Source of the DNA: Verrucomicrobiota bacterium
GTDB taxonomy: Bacteria > Verrucomicrobiota > Verrucomicrobiia > Opitutales > Opitutaceae
Direction: 5' to 3'
Assembly (NCBI GenBank): GCA_023446735.1
Contig: JAEXPQ010000282.1
Span: forward strand, 1 to 11,751
DNA: 11,751 nt
Numbering within the stretch: position 1 is the stretch's first letter; every line of letters starts with the position of its first letter. Below, piece by piece: positions 1 through 6,687 of this stretch. A model generated the notes under the pieces. The model ran no database searches. It was not told the DNA's origin and was given only the letters and a program-made list of their open reading frames with translations. Both the position numbers and the translations under genes were made by a program.

Positions 1-13
1 CCCCCCACCCCCG

Positions 14-1597
14 ATGTCCACCGCCGCTCCCGCCGCCTCCGTTCCCGCCCCGCGCCTGCGCGCCGACCTCGTCGCCACCGGCCTCGGCCTCGGGGCGCTC
101 TGGCTGGTCGTCTGGAGCCAGCAGAGCCTCGAATGGACCGTGAATCCGCTCTACAGCTACGGCTGGGCCATTCCCGTCCTCGCGGCCTACCTCGTCTACG
201 AACGGCTCCGCGACGCCGCCCCACCCCGCCCGGTCGCCCTCGGCTGGGTCCCCGCCGCCGTGCTCGCGCTCGTCGCGGTCGGTCTCGTACCATTGCGGGT
301 GATCCACGAGGCCAACCCCGATTGGGTCCGCATCAACTGGCTCATGGCCGCCGGCGCCCTCGGCGGCACCGCCGCCGTGCTCTTCGCCTGGGGTGGCGCG
401 CGCTGGCTCTGGCATTTCGCCTTCCCGCTCGCCTTCACGCTCACCGCGCTGCCGTGGCCGGTCTGGGCCGAGGAGGCCTTCACGCAGGGTCTCATGCAGC
501 TCAACACCCTGCTCAGCGCCGAGGGCCTCTCGCTCTGCGGGGTACCGGCGTTCGCGCAGGGCAACACCATCGCCATCGGCCGCACGGTCGTCGATGTCGA
601 GGAGGCCTGCAGCGGCATCCGCTCGCTCCAGACCGCGTTCATGATGTCGCTCTTCCTCGGGGAGTTCTACCGCTTGCGCCTGGTCCGCCGGATCGTCCTC
701 GTCCTCTCCAGCTTCGTCGTCGCCTTCCTCCTCAACATGGCGCGCACGATCACCCTCACGTATGTCGCCGGCCGTGACGGTCCCGAGGCGCTCCACCGCT
801 GGCACGATCCGATGGGCAACTTCGTCATGATCGGTTGCATCGCGGGTCTCTGGGGCCTCGCCGCGCTCGTCGCCCGCGGCAACCGCCCGCGCACCCTCGC
901 CGGCGGCCCGGGCGCGTCGTTCCTCGCCACGCCCCGCCTCGCGGTCGCCCCCTTCCTCCTGCTCCTCGCCGGCCTCGGCCTCGGCGAGATCGCCACCCGC
1001 TTCTGGTACGGCTACCACGAGGCCAAGCTTCCCCCGCCCCTGCGCTGGGACATCGCCTGGCCGCGCGAGCGTCCCGACTTCCGGTCCACCGAATTCGACG
1101 AGCGCACCGTCAAGCTCCTCAAGTTCACCGCGGGCGAACGCGGCGCCTGGACCGACTCCGCCGGCATCCGCTGGCAGGCCTTCTTCTTGCGGTGGGATCC
1201 GGGCCGCGTCTCCAAGTTCCTCGCCGGCTCCCACTACCCGGCCGTGTGCTTCCCCGCCGCCGGCATGGACCTCGTCGAACAGCGCGACATCCTCCCGCTG
1301 CCGGTCGGCGACCTCGTGATTCCGTTCCGCACCTACGTCTTCGAGCGCGCCGGGATCCGCTTCTACGTCTTCCACGGCCTCGTCGAGGAACGCCCGTCCG
1401 TCTCCGGCGAGCGCCTCGACTACCGCCAGGTCGGCGCCGACGAGCGCCTCGCCTCCGTCCTCGCCGGCAACCGCAACCTCGGCCAACGCGTCCTCGGCAT
1501 CACGCTCGCCGGCGCGGTCGCCGACTTCGATGCCGCCGTCGCCGCCCTTCAAAGACAATTGCCCCACCTCGTCCGTTTCGAAAGCGCACAACCATGA
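14..1597 (+). CDS. Exosortase fused to a C-terminal EpsI-like domain
   Basis: Integral membrane cysteine protease-transpeptidase of the exosortase/archaeosortase family, expected to cleave and re-anchor proteins bearing a PEP-CTERM-type tail at the inner membrane. The 527-aa protein has about eight hydrophobic segments in residues 20-330. It shows the family triad: Cys199 in EEACSGIRS, Arg244 in NMARTITL and His264 in WHDPMGN. Residues about 335-527 lie after the last membrane segment and look like the EpsI domain (exosortase C-terminal domain/associated protein): KFLAGSHYPAVCFPAAGMDL resembles the conserved region around the EpsI Cys, here Cys412. The start is the first ATG of the frame, only 13 nt from the window edge and without a Shine-Dalgarno sequence, so an upstream start cannot be excluded. 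The stop overlaps the next start (ATGA). The exosortase call rests on the triad; the EpsI call is from motif resemblance. No PEP-CTERM substrate gene is in the window. Confidence 0.9.
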   Translation: MSTAAPAASVPAPRLRADLVATGLGLGALWLVVWSQQSLEWTVNPLYSYGWAIPVLAAYLVYERLRDAAPPRPVALGWVPAAVLALVAVGLVPLRVIHEANPDWVRINWLMAAGALGGTAAVLFAWGGARWLWHFAFPLAFTLTALPWPVWAEEAFTQGLMQLNTLLSAEGLSLCGVPAFAQGNTIAIGRTVVDVEEACSGIRSLQTAFMMSLFLGEFYRLRLVRRIVLVLSSFVVAFLLNMARTITLTYVAGRDGPEALHRWHDPMGNFVMIGCIAGLWGLAALVARGNRPRTLAGGPGASFLATPRLAVAPFLLLLAGLGLGEIATRFWYGYHEAKLPPPLRWDIAWPRERPDFRSTEFDERTVKLLKFTAGERGAWTDSAGIRWQAFFLRWDPGRVSKFLAGSHYPAVCFPAAGMDLVEQRDILPLPVGDLVIPFRTYVFERAGIRFYVFHGLVEERPSVSGERLDYRQVGADERLASVLAGNRNLGQRVLGITLAGAVADFDAAVAALQRQLPHLVRFESAQP

Positions 1598-2880
1598 AAA
1601 CCGCCCCGTCGTCCGCCTACCTCCCGGCCGCGCTCCTCGCGTCGACCCTCGCCCTCCCGTCCTCCGGTCTCGCCTTCGCGGAGGTCGCCCGCGGATCCCT
1701 CACCCTCACGACCACCGGCTCCGTCGCCTACGACACCAATCTCTCGGGCAACACCAACAAGATCGACGACACCGTCTTCACCCTCGCCCCCACCCTGAAC
1801 TACTCCCGCGAGGTCGGTCTCGGCACGATTGAGGCCTCGCTCGGCTCCGCCATCCATCGCTACCTCGATCTCTCCGACCTCGATTCCGAGGACCTCTTCG
1901 CCAACCTCGCCGTCTCCCTCCCCACCCCCGAAGGCGCCCGCCAGAAGGGCGGCTTCAACGCCACCTACGCCGACCGCACCGACATCGACGAGACCGTCGG
2001 CTCCCGCGTCCGGGCCAAGACTTGGTCGGCCTCGTTCTCCGGCACCTACCGCGCCGGCCCCCGGACCGACCTGCGCAGCAGCCTCAGCTACAACGACACC
2101 ACCCGCGACACCTTCGCCGACACCACCCGCTGGGCCGCCGGGATCGGCTTCGACTACTCGGATTTCCTCGGCGGCTTCGGGCTCGAGGGCGACTACCGCT
2201 ATGCGAACACCGACAGCACCTCCTTCACGTCGGGCGTCGACACCTCCCTCGACCAGAGCTCGCACCACGTCAGCTCCGGACTGTTCTACAAGTTCGTGAG
2301 CGGCCTGCGCGCCTCCGTCGATGCCGGCTACCGCTGGATCGATCGTGGCGCCAACGAGGTCCCGGGCGACAAGTCCGGCGACAGCATGACGTTCAGCCTG
2401 CGCCTCGACGGCCCCTTCCTCCCGGCCTCCCGCTTCCCCAAGCTGCGCAGTTCCTTCGCCATCGGTCTCGAGAAAGGCGAGACGCTCGGCCTGAACGACA
2501 CCGGCTCGACCACGGTGGTGGGCAACCTCTCCCTCGCCTGGCAGGCCCGCGACCGCACCGCCGTCACGTTCACCGCCGCCCGCAGCCAGGGGCTGAGCAG
2601 CGCGAACCTCTCCAGCATCGACAACTCCATCCAGCTCGGCGCCACCCAGGCGATCGGGCTGAAGACCTCCCTTTCCGGCACCGTCTCCCAACATTGGAGC
2701 AGCTACCCCGGCACCGGTCGGAGCGACAAGCGCACCCGCGCATCGGCCAACCTCGGCTACGCCCTCAACCAATATTGGCAGTTCGGTACCAGCTACGCCT
2801 ACACGCTCTCGCGCTCGTCGAACGACTTCCTCGACTACGACCGCCATCTCGTGAGCGCTTTCGCCTCCTTCAAGTTCTAG
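1594..2880 (+). CDS. Predicted outer-membrane beta-barrel protein of an exosortase/EPS locus
   Basis: 428-aa secreted protein. Residues 1-29 form a signal peptide (Lys2, hydrophobic stretch, AFA before Glu30 as a type I cleavage site). The mature part is rich in Ser, Thr, Gly, Asp and Tyr with many alternating amphipathic stretches such as GSVAYDTNLSG, ATYADRTDI, GLFYKFVSGLRASVDAGYRW and QYWQFGTSYAYTLSRSS. It ends in SAFASFKF with a terminal Phe, the usual signal for BAM-dependent barrel insertion. No cytoplasmic enzyme motif or long hydrophobic helix is seen after the signal. Beta-barrels of similar size are commonly found beside exosortases in polysaccharide loci and are thought to help export or anchor the polymer; that role is inferred from context. 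The start was chosen because it follows the upstream stop with ATGA overlap and gives a good signal peptide; the same frame stays open upstream to about 835 without coding sense. Confidence 0.82.
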   Translation: MKTAPSSAYLPAALLASTLALPSSGLAFAEVARGSLTLTTTGSVAYDTNLSGNTNKIDDTVFTLAPTLNYSREVGLGTIEASLGSAIHRYLDLSDLDSEDLFANLAVSLPTPEGARQKGGFNATYADRTDIDETVGSRVRAKTWSASFSGTYRAGPRTDLRSSLSYNDTTRDTFADTTRWAAGIGFDYSDFLGGFGLEGDYRYANTDSTSFTSGVDTSLDQSSHHVSSGLFYKFVSGLRASVDAGYRWIDRGANEVPGDKSGDSMTFSLRLDGPFLPASRFPKLRSSFAIGLEKGETLGLNDTGSTTVVGNLSLAWQARDRTAVTFTAARSQGLSSANLSSIDNSIQLGATQAIGLKTSLSGTVSQHWSSYPGTGRSDKRTRASANLGYALNQYWQFGTSYAYTLSRSSNDFLDYDRHLVSAFASFKF

Positions 2881-2890
2881 CCCCTCCCGC

Positions 2891-2932
2891 CTCCTCATCC
2901 CAGTCCTACTCCTGCTCCTACTCCCACTCCCC
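2891..2932 (+). repeat. Degenerate hexamer array (CTCCTA-like), seven units
   Basis: Seven consecutive six-base units follow the stop of the beta-barrel gene: CTCCTC, ATCCCA, GTCCTA, CTCCTG, CTCCTA, CTCCCA, CTCCCC. The whole 69-nt gap 2881-2949 is about 85% pyrimidine, counted by eye. It begins TAGCCCCTCC across the stop codon, the same ten bases as at the stop of the gene ending at 10648, where a second array sits. TCCTACTCCTGCTC (2904-2917) is repeated exactly at 10668-10681. No hairpin terminator or promoter is seen in the gap. Confidence 0.8.
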
Positions 2933-2949
2933 TCCGTCCCCCGCCCTCC

Positions 2950-4404
2950 ATGTCGGCCCTCAGCCACTCCGAACGCTTCGCCCTCGCCACGCTAACCGTG
3001 GCTTGGGTGGTGCCTGCGTGGTGGCTTGGGGCGTCCACCGTCCAGGGCCAGTCTTTCGCCGCCGCGGCCGGCGCCCTCGCTGTCCTCGCCGCCCTCTTCG
3101 CCCGCCGCTCGCCGGCCGCCGTGCGCCGTCCGGCGCCCACCACACTCGCCATCGGCGGCAGCCTCGTCGCCTTCGTCGCCTTGTTGCTCTGCCAAGCGCT
3201 CAACCCCGACCGCATGCTCGTCCCCGACCGCCGCCCGGTCGGCCTGCTGCAACCGCTCGCCCATTCCGCGTGGTTGCCGACCGGCATCGCCGGGCCCTTC
3301 GACCGCTTGCCGGGCGACTTCCTGCTCTTCGCCGACGCTTGGCGACACCTGCTGATCGCCCTCGCGGCGCTGCTTCCGCTCTGTGCCTGCGCCTTGCTGC
3401 TGCGCCGCCCCGCCGTGCTCCGTGCGTTGCTTGGTCTGCTCTTCGTCCACGCGGTGCTCTTCTCCACCTTCGCCTTGGCGCACAATCTCTCCGGCTCGAA
3501 GGCCGTCCTCTGGATCGTGACCGACGCCGCCTCCCACCTCGGCGCCCCGCAGTTCCCCTTCAAGAACCAACAGGCATCCTATCAACTGCTCCTGCTCGCG
3601 CTCGCTGTGGGCGCCTGGCTTGCGCCGGAGCCCTGCCGCCCCTGGTCCGCCGCCCGGCATCGTTCGCGTTGGATAGCCCTCGGCCTCTGTCTTGTTTTCC
3701 TCGGTACTGTCACCACTCGTTCGCGCTTCGCCCTCGCCGGCACCCTGGCGCTCTCCGGTCTGGTCGCACTCCTCCTCCTCTGGCCCCATCGCCACGCCTG
3801 GCGCCGGCACCGCCGCGGACTCGCCCTCGCCGGCGCTGCCGTGCTGCTTTCGCTCGCCGGTCTCGCATGCATGCCCCCGGTCCGGGCCACCCTCGGCCGT
3901 GTCGCCGAGCTCGCACGGGAGCCGGCCGACCTGCTCGTGGGCGGCTCGTACCGTCGAATCCTCCGCGACATCGCCTGGGAGATGACCAAGGACCGCCCAT
4001 GGTTCGGCCACGGCGCCGGTTGCTACGTGCTCCTCTTCACCACCTACCATCCGCGGGTTCCCGCGTTCATGGACGCCGTCCGCCGCCACCAACCGAACTG
4101 GAATCGGCCCGTCCATGTCCACGCCGACTCCGATTGGATCGAGTTCACCGCGGAGTACGGCGCCGTCGGCACGGCCCTGTTCGCCACACCCTGGCTCCTC
4201 TGGCTGGCCACGCTCCGCCGTCTCCGCCCCCTCGCGCCCGCCGTCCTGCTGACCGCCTCGGGCGCGCTGCTGGTCCTGGCGCACGGCTGGATCGATTTCG
4301 TGCTCCGCAACCCGGCCATCCTGGGCCTCGCCGCGGCCGCCGCCCTGCTCTCCGTCGCGATCGCCCGCAGCACCTCGCCCACCACCGCACCGCTCTCCGC
4401 ATGA
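2950..4404 (+). CDS. O-antigen ligase/polymerase family membrane protein (WaaL/Wzy-like)
   Basis: 484-aa polytopic inner-membrane protein with hydrophobic segments over residues 10-50, 65-82, 132-175, 210-225, 240-278, 290-308 and 405-472. Family landmarks are present: PFKNQQASYQLLLL (203-216) sits where the family has its NRNHFAG-type motif, TRSRFALAG follows (256-264), and the large periplasmic loop carries SYRRILRDIAWEM, then WFGHGAG, then HADSDWIEFTAEYG (391-404), matching the usual HxHNDYLQxxxEYG motif. Members transfer undecaprenyl-linked glycans to lipid A core or another acceptor, or polymerise repeat units. Because the next genes encode an ABC exporter rather than a Wzx flippase, a ligase role is somewhat favoured over a polymerase; this is inference. 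The first Met gives a good N-terminus. There is no Shine-Dalgarno; the leader is the pyrimidine-rich hexamer array. The stop overlaps the permease start by ATGA. Confidence 0.85.
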   Translation: MSALSHSERFALATLTVAWVVPAWWLGASTVQGQSFAAAAGALAVLAALFARRSPAAVRRPAPTTLAIGGSLVAFVALLLCQALNPDRMLVPDRRPVGLLQPLAHSAWLPTGIAGPFDRLPGDFLLFADAWRHLLIALAALLPLCACALLLRRPAVLRALLGLLFVHAVLFSTFALAHNLSGSKAVLWIVTDAASHLGAPQFPFKNQQASYQLLLLALAVGAWLAPEPCRPWSAARHRSRWIALGLCLVFLGTVTTRSRFALAGTLALSGLVALLLLWPHRHAWRRHRRGLALAGAAVLLSLAGLACMPPVRATLGRVAELAREPADLLVGGSYRRILRDIAWEMTKDRPWFGHGAGCYVLLFTTYHPRVPAFMDAVRRHQPNWNRPVHVHADSDWIEFTAEYGAVGTALFATPWLLWLATLRRLRPLAPAVLLTASGALLVLAHGWIDFVLRNPAILGLAAAAALLSVAIARSTSPTTAPLSA

Positions 4405-5273
4405 GTTCTCCCGCCCACCCTCCGAGCTCCGAAGTCGAAATCGTCATCCGGCCCAGCACCGCCTGGTTTACCGTCGACTGGCGCGGTCTGGTCGCGTACC
4501 GCGATCTCCTCCGCCAGCTCGTCCAGCGCGACTTCACCGCGAAGTACAAGCAGACGATCCTCGGCCCCGCGTGGTTCTTCATCAACCCGCTGCTCACCAC
4601 GCTGATGTTCACCGTGGTGTTCAACAAGGTCATCGGCGTGCCGACCGACGGCGTGCCGCCCATGCTCTTCTACCTGTGCGGCATGCTCGGCTGGTCGTAT
4701 TTCGCCGCTGTCCTCGCCGCGACCGGCAACTCCCTCGCCGGCTCCGCGGCGCTCTTCTCGAAGGTGTACTTTCCCCGTCTCATCCCGCCGCTCGCCCTCG
4801 CGACCTCGAACCTCTTCGCCCTCGCGATCCAGCTGATCACCTTCCTGATCTTCTTCACCCAAGCGCGCTGGCTCTCGGCAACGCCTTCGGTTCCCGCCCC
4901 GGGCCTCCACTGGCTCGCCTACCCTGGGATCGTCCTGCACATGGCCGTGCTGGCCCTCGGGGTCGGCCTGATCCTCTCCACCCTGACCGCCAAGTATCGC
5001 GACCTTAACCACATTCAGGGTTACCTCGTGCAGTTGTGGATGTACGTAACCCCGGTCATCTACCCGCTCTCCCGCGTCCCCGAGAAGTGGCAGTGGATCG
5101 CGCACCTCAATCCGATGACGGCGATCGTCGAGGCCACTCGCCGCCTGCTCCTCGGCGTCGGCACCGTCGACCCGACCCAGTACGCCACCTCCGTTGCCCT
5201 CTCGCTTGTGATCTTCTTCATCGGCCTCTTCGCCTACCAGCGCGCCGCCCGCACCTTCGTCGACACCGTGTGA
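4401..5273 (+). CDS. wzm: ABC-2 type polysaccharide export permease (Wzm-like)
   Basis: 290-aa inner-membrane subunit of a polysaccharide ABC exporter that moves lipid-linked glycan to the periplasm with the ATPase encoded next. A short cytoplasmic N-terminus is followed by the family segment RDFTAKYKQTILGPAWFFI (43-61), about six membrane helices (60-77, 88-108, 130-153, 173-195, 205-222, 262-278), KVYFPR (121-126), KYRDLNHI (198-205), YVTPVIYP (215-222) and LNPMT (236-240). It ends RTFVDTV, typical of these permeases, and its length is normal for Wzm/TagG/KpsM relatives. The start was taken at 4401 because its ATG overlaps the ligase stop by ATGA and the homologous part begins soon after; the frame is open far upstream but that part is out-of-frame shadow. 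The symbol denotes the family role, not a proven orthologue. Confidence 0.93.
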   Translation: MSSPAHPPSSEVEIVIRPSTAWFTVDWRGLVAYRDLLRQLVQRDFTAKYKQTILGPAWFFINPLLTTLMFTVVFNKVIGVPTDGVPPMLFYLCGMLGWSYFAAVLAATGNSLAGSAALFSKVYFPRLIPPLALATSNLFALAIQLITFLIFFTQARWLSATPSVPAPGLHWLAYPGIVLHMAVLALGVGLILSTLTAKYRDLNHIQGYLVQLWMYVTPVIYPLSRVPEKWQWIAHLNPMTAIVEATRRLLLGVGTVDPTQYATSVALSLVIFFIGLFAYQRAARTFVDTV

Positions 5274-5287
5274 CCCCGCGCCACCGC

Positions 5288-5329
5288 GCCCTCCGCCAAC
5301 CGTCCACCGACCACCGTCCACTGACATGT
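5288..5329 (+). repeat. Heptamer array (consensus GTCCACC) running into the Wzt start codon
   Basis: Six consecutive seven-base units, all starting with G: GCCCTCC, GCCAACC, GTCCACC, GACCACC, GTCCACT, GACATGT. They fill most of the 52-nt gap between the permease and ATPase genes, and the last unit contains the ATG at 5326. The core 5299-5321 matches 7040-7062, inside the downstream glycosyltransferase gene, at 22 of 23 positions (only 5310 A versus 7051 C differs). No Shine-Dalgarno or terminator is present. Confidence 0.8.
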
Positions 5330-6564
5330 CCCGTCCCATCATCGCAGTCTCCGGCGTCTCCAAGAAATACCGTCTCGGCCAGATCGGCATGACGTCCCTC
5401 CGCGACGATCTCCAGCGCCTCGCCGGTTGGCTCCGCGGCCGCGCCCCGGAGCAGCCCGGGGTCGAGGACAAGCGCGACTTCTGGGCTCTCCGCGACGTCT
5501 CCTTCTCCGTCGAACCCGGCGAAGTGCTCGGCGTCATCGGACGCAACGGCGCCGGCAAGTCCACCCTGCTCAAGATCCTCTCCCGCATCACCGAGCCCAC
5601 CACGGGCGAGATCCGCATCCGCGGCCGCATCGGCAGCCTGCTCGAGGTCGGCACCGGCTTCCACCCGGAGCTCTCCGGCCGCGACAACATCTTCCTCAAC
5701 GGCGCCATCCTCGGCATGACCCGCGCCGAGATCGCCCGCAAGTTCGACGAGATCGTCGAGTTCTCCGAGGTCGGCAAGTTCATCGACACCCCCGTCAAAC
5801 GCTACTCCAGCGGCATGTACGTGCGGCTCGCCTTCGCCATCGCCGCCCATCTCGAGCCCGAGATCCTCATCGTCGACGAAGTCCTCGCCGTCGGCGACGC
5901 ACAGTTCCAGCGCAAGTGCATCGGCCGCATGCAGGAGATCTCCCACGGCCACGGCCGCACCATCCTCTTCGTCAGCCACTCGATGCCGACCATCCGCCGC
6001 CTCTGCCGCAAGTGCGCGGTGCTCGAGGGCGGCAAGCTTCTCGGCGTCTTCCCGGTCGACGAGGCCATCGAGCTCTACAACCGCCACATCGGCCCCTCCG
6101 GCCTCGACATCGACGTGTCCCAGCGCCAACGCGACTGGGGCACCGAAGGCCGCACCGCCCGCCTCCAGCGCGTCCGCGTCGTCTCCCCCGGCGGTCTCCG
6201 TTTCAACGACCCGCTCCAGCTCGAGATCACGGTCGACGCCGCCGAACGCCTCGACGACGTCATGCTCGGCTTCGCCTTCAACACCGTCGAGGGCCAGCGC
6301 ATCCTCACCCTCGACAGCGACGCCGACGGCCGGACCTTCACCCTGCCGCCCGGCCGCTCCGTCCTGACCCTCGCGCTTCCGCGCCTCCCTCTGCATCCGG
6401 GTCGTTACTACTGCAGCACGGCCCTGGGCCGCGGGAAGCACTTCTTCGACATCGTCGACGGCTATGCTCTGTGGGAAGTCCACACCGGCCGCAACGACTG
6501 GGAGAGCGACCGCGGCTTCGGCGGCTGCCGCCTCTGTCCCTCCCTCGCCGTCACCCCCGCCTGA
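5326..6564 (+). CDS. wzt: Polysaccharide ABC exporter ATPase with C-terminal substrate-binding domain (Wzt-like)
   Basis: 412-aa cytoplasmic ATPase that powers export through the adjacent permease. The nucleotide-binding domain (about 1-250) has Walker A GRNGAGKST (72-80), the family stretch LLEVGTGFHPELSGRDNIFL (105-124), the signature YSSGM (160-164), Walker B ILIVDE (180-185) and H-loop His218 in FVSHS. Residues about 265-405 form a separate domain starting near WGTEGRTARLQRVRVVSPGG with predicted beta-strands, corresponding to the Wzt C-terminal domain that in characterised systems recognises the modified non-reducing end of the O-antigen. Its presence suggests export coupled to a chain-end or chain-type check, but the ligand cannot be read from sequence. 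Some 25 residues precede the usual beta-strand region as a loop (GMTSLRDDLQRLAGWLRGRA), normal for polysaccharide exporters. The leader is a heptamer array with no Shine-Dalgarno. Confidence 0.95.
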   Translation: MSRPIIAVSGVSKKYRLGQIGMTSLRDDLQRLAGWLRGRAPEQPGVEDKRDFWALRDVSFSVEPGEVLGVIGRNGAGKSTLLKILSRITEPTTGEIRIRGRIGSLLEVGTGFHPELSGRDNIFLNGAILGMTRAEIARKFDEIVEFSEVGKFIDTPVKRYSSGMYVRLAFAIAAHLEPEILIVDEVLAVGDAQFQRKCIGRMQEISHGHGRTILFVSHSMPTIRRLCRKCAVLEGGKLLGVFPVDEAIELYNRHIGPSGLDIDVSQRQRDWGTEGRTARLQRVRVVSPGGLRFNDPLQLEITVDAAERLDDVMLGFAFNTVEGQRILTLDSDADGRTFTLPPGRSVLTLALPRLPLHPGRYYCSTALGRGKHFFDIVDGYALWEVHTGRNDWESDRGFGGCRLCPSLAVTPA

Positions 6565-6590
6565 TTCGCCCCTGCCTCGCCCCTCCGGCC

Positions 6591-6617
6591 GTAGGGTCGG
6601 ACCTCGCGTCCGGACCG
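6591..6617 (+). repeat. REP-like imperfect palindrome between wzt and the GT4 gene
   Basis: GTAGGGTCGGAC, a short spacer and GTCCGGACC form a hairpin: GGTCGGAC (6595-6602) pairs with GTCCGGACC (6608-6616) with one bulged G and a five-base CTCGC loop. It lies 26 nt after the Wzt stop in the 123-nt gap. No T-run follows, so it is a poor intrinsic terminator; a dispersed REP-type element or an mRNA-stabilising hairpin is as likely. The rest of the gap (to 6687) contains two TTCAGCCCC copies but no promoter I can support. A GGAGAACG run at 6655-6662 is too far from the start to be a ribosome binding site. Confidence 0.55.
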
Positions 6618-6687
6618 TTCGGGCCCCCGTCGTTCAGCCCCCCTTCACCGTCGCTGGAGAACGAAGTCCTTCAGCCCCTCGCCCACG

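Noticed and set aside
835..1593. N-terminal extension of the beta-barrel frame back to 835
   Set aside because: This stretch is Arg/Pro-rich, overlaps the exosortase in another frame, and would bury the clear signal peptide that starts at 1594.
1549..2967. Long minus-strand open frame opposite the beta-barrel gene, and similar ones at 2992-4284, 4044-5798, 5218-6483 and 8-10 kb
   Set aside because: These are Gly/Ala/Glu/Arg-rich frames produced because the coding strand uses CTC, GTC, GCC and CGC codons, which read as GAG, GAC, GGC and GCG in antisense. They have no recognisable fold and lie opposite well-supported genes.
3033..3046. Two GTCCACC-like heptamers inside the ligase gene
   Set aside because: Only one full unit and one partial unit, encoding an ordinary STVQG segment; not enough to call an array.
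2022..4400. Plus-strand frame open upstream of the permease for nearly 2.4 kb
   Set aside because: The upstream part is a Pro/Arg-rich out-of-frame shadow of the beta-barrel and ligase genes. The permease homology begins only after the ATG at 4401, which has a classic ATGA overlap.
6617..6687. Ribosome binding site or promoter before the GT4 gene (GGAGAACG at 6655-6662)
   Set aside because: It is about 25 nt from the ATG, too far for a Shine-Dalgarno, and no paired -35/-10 boxes are evident.
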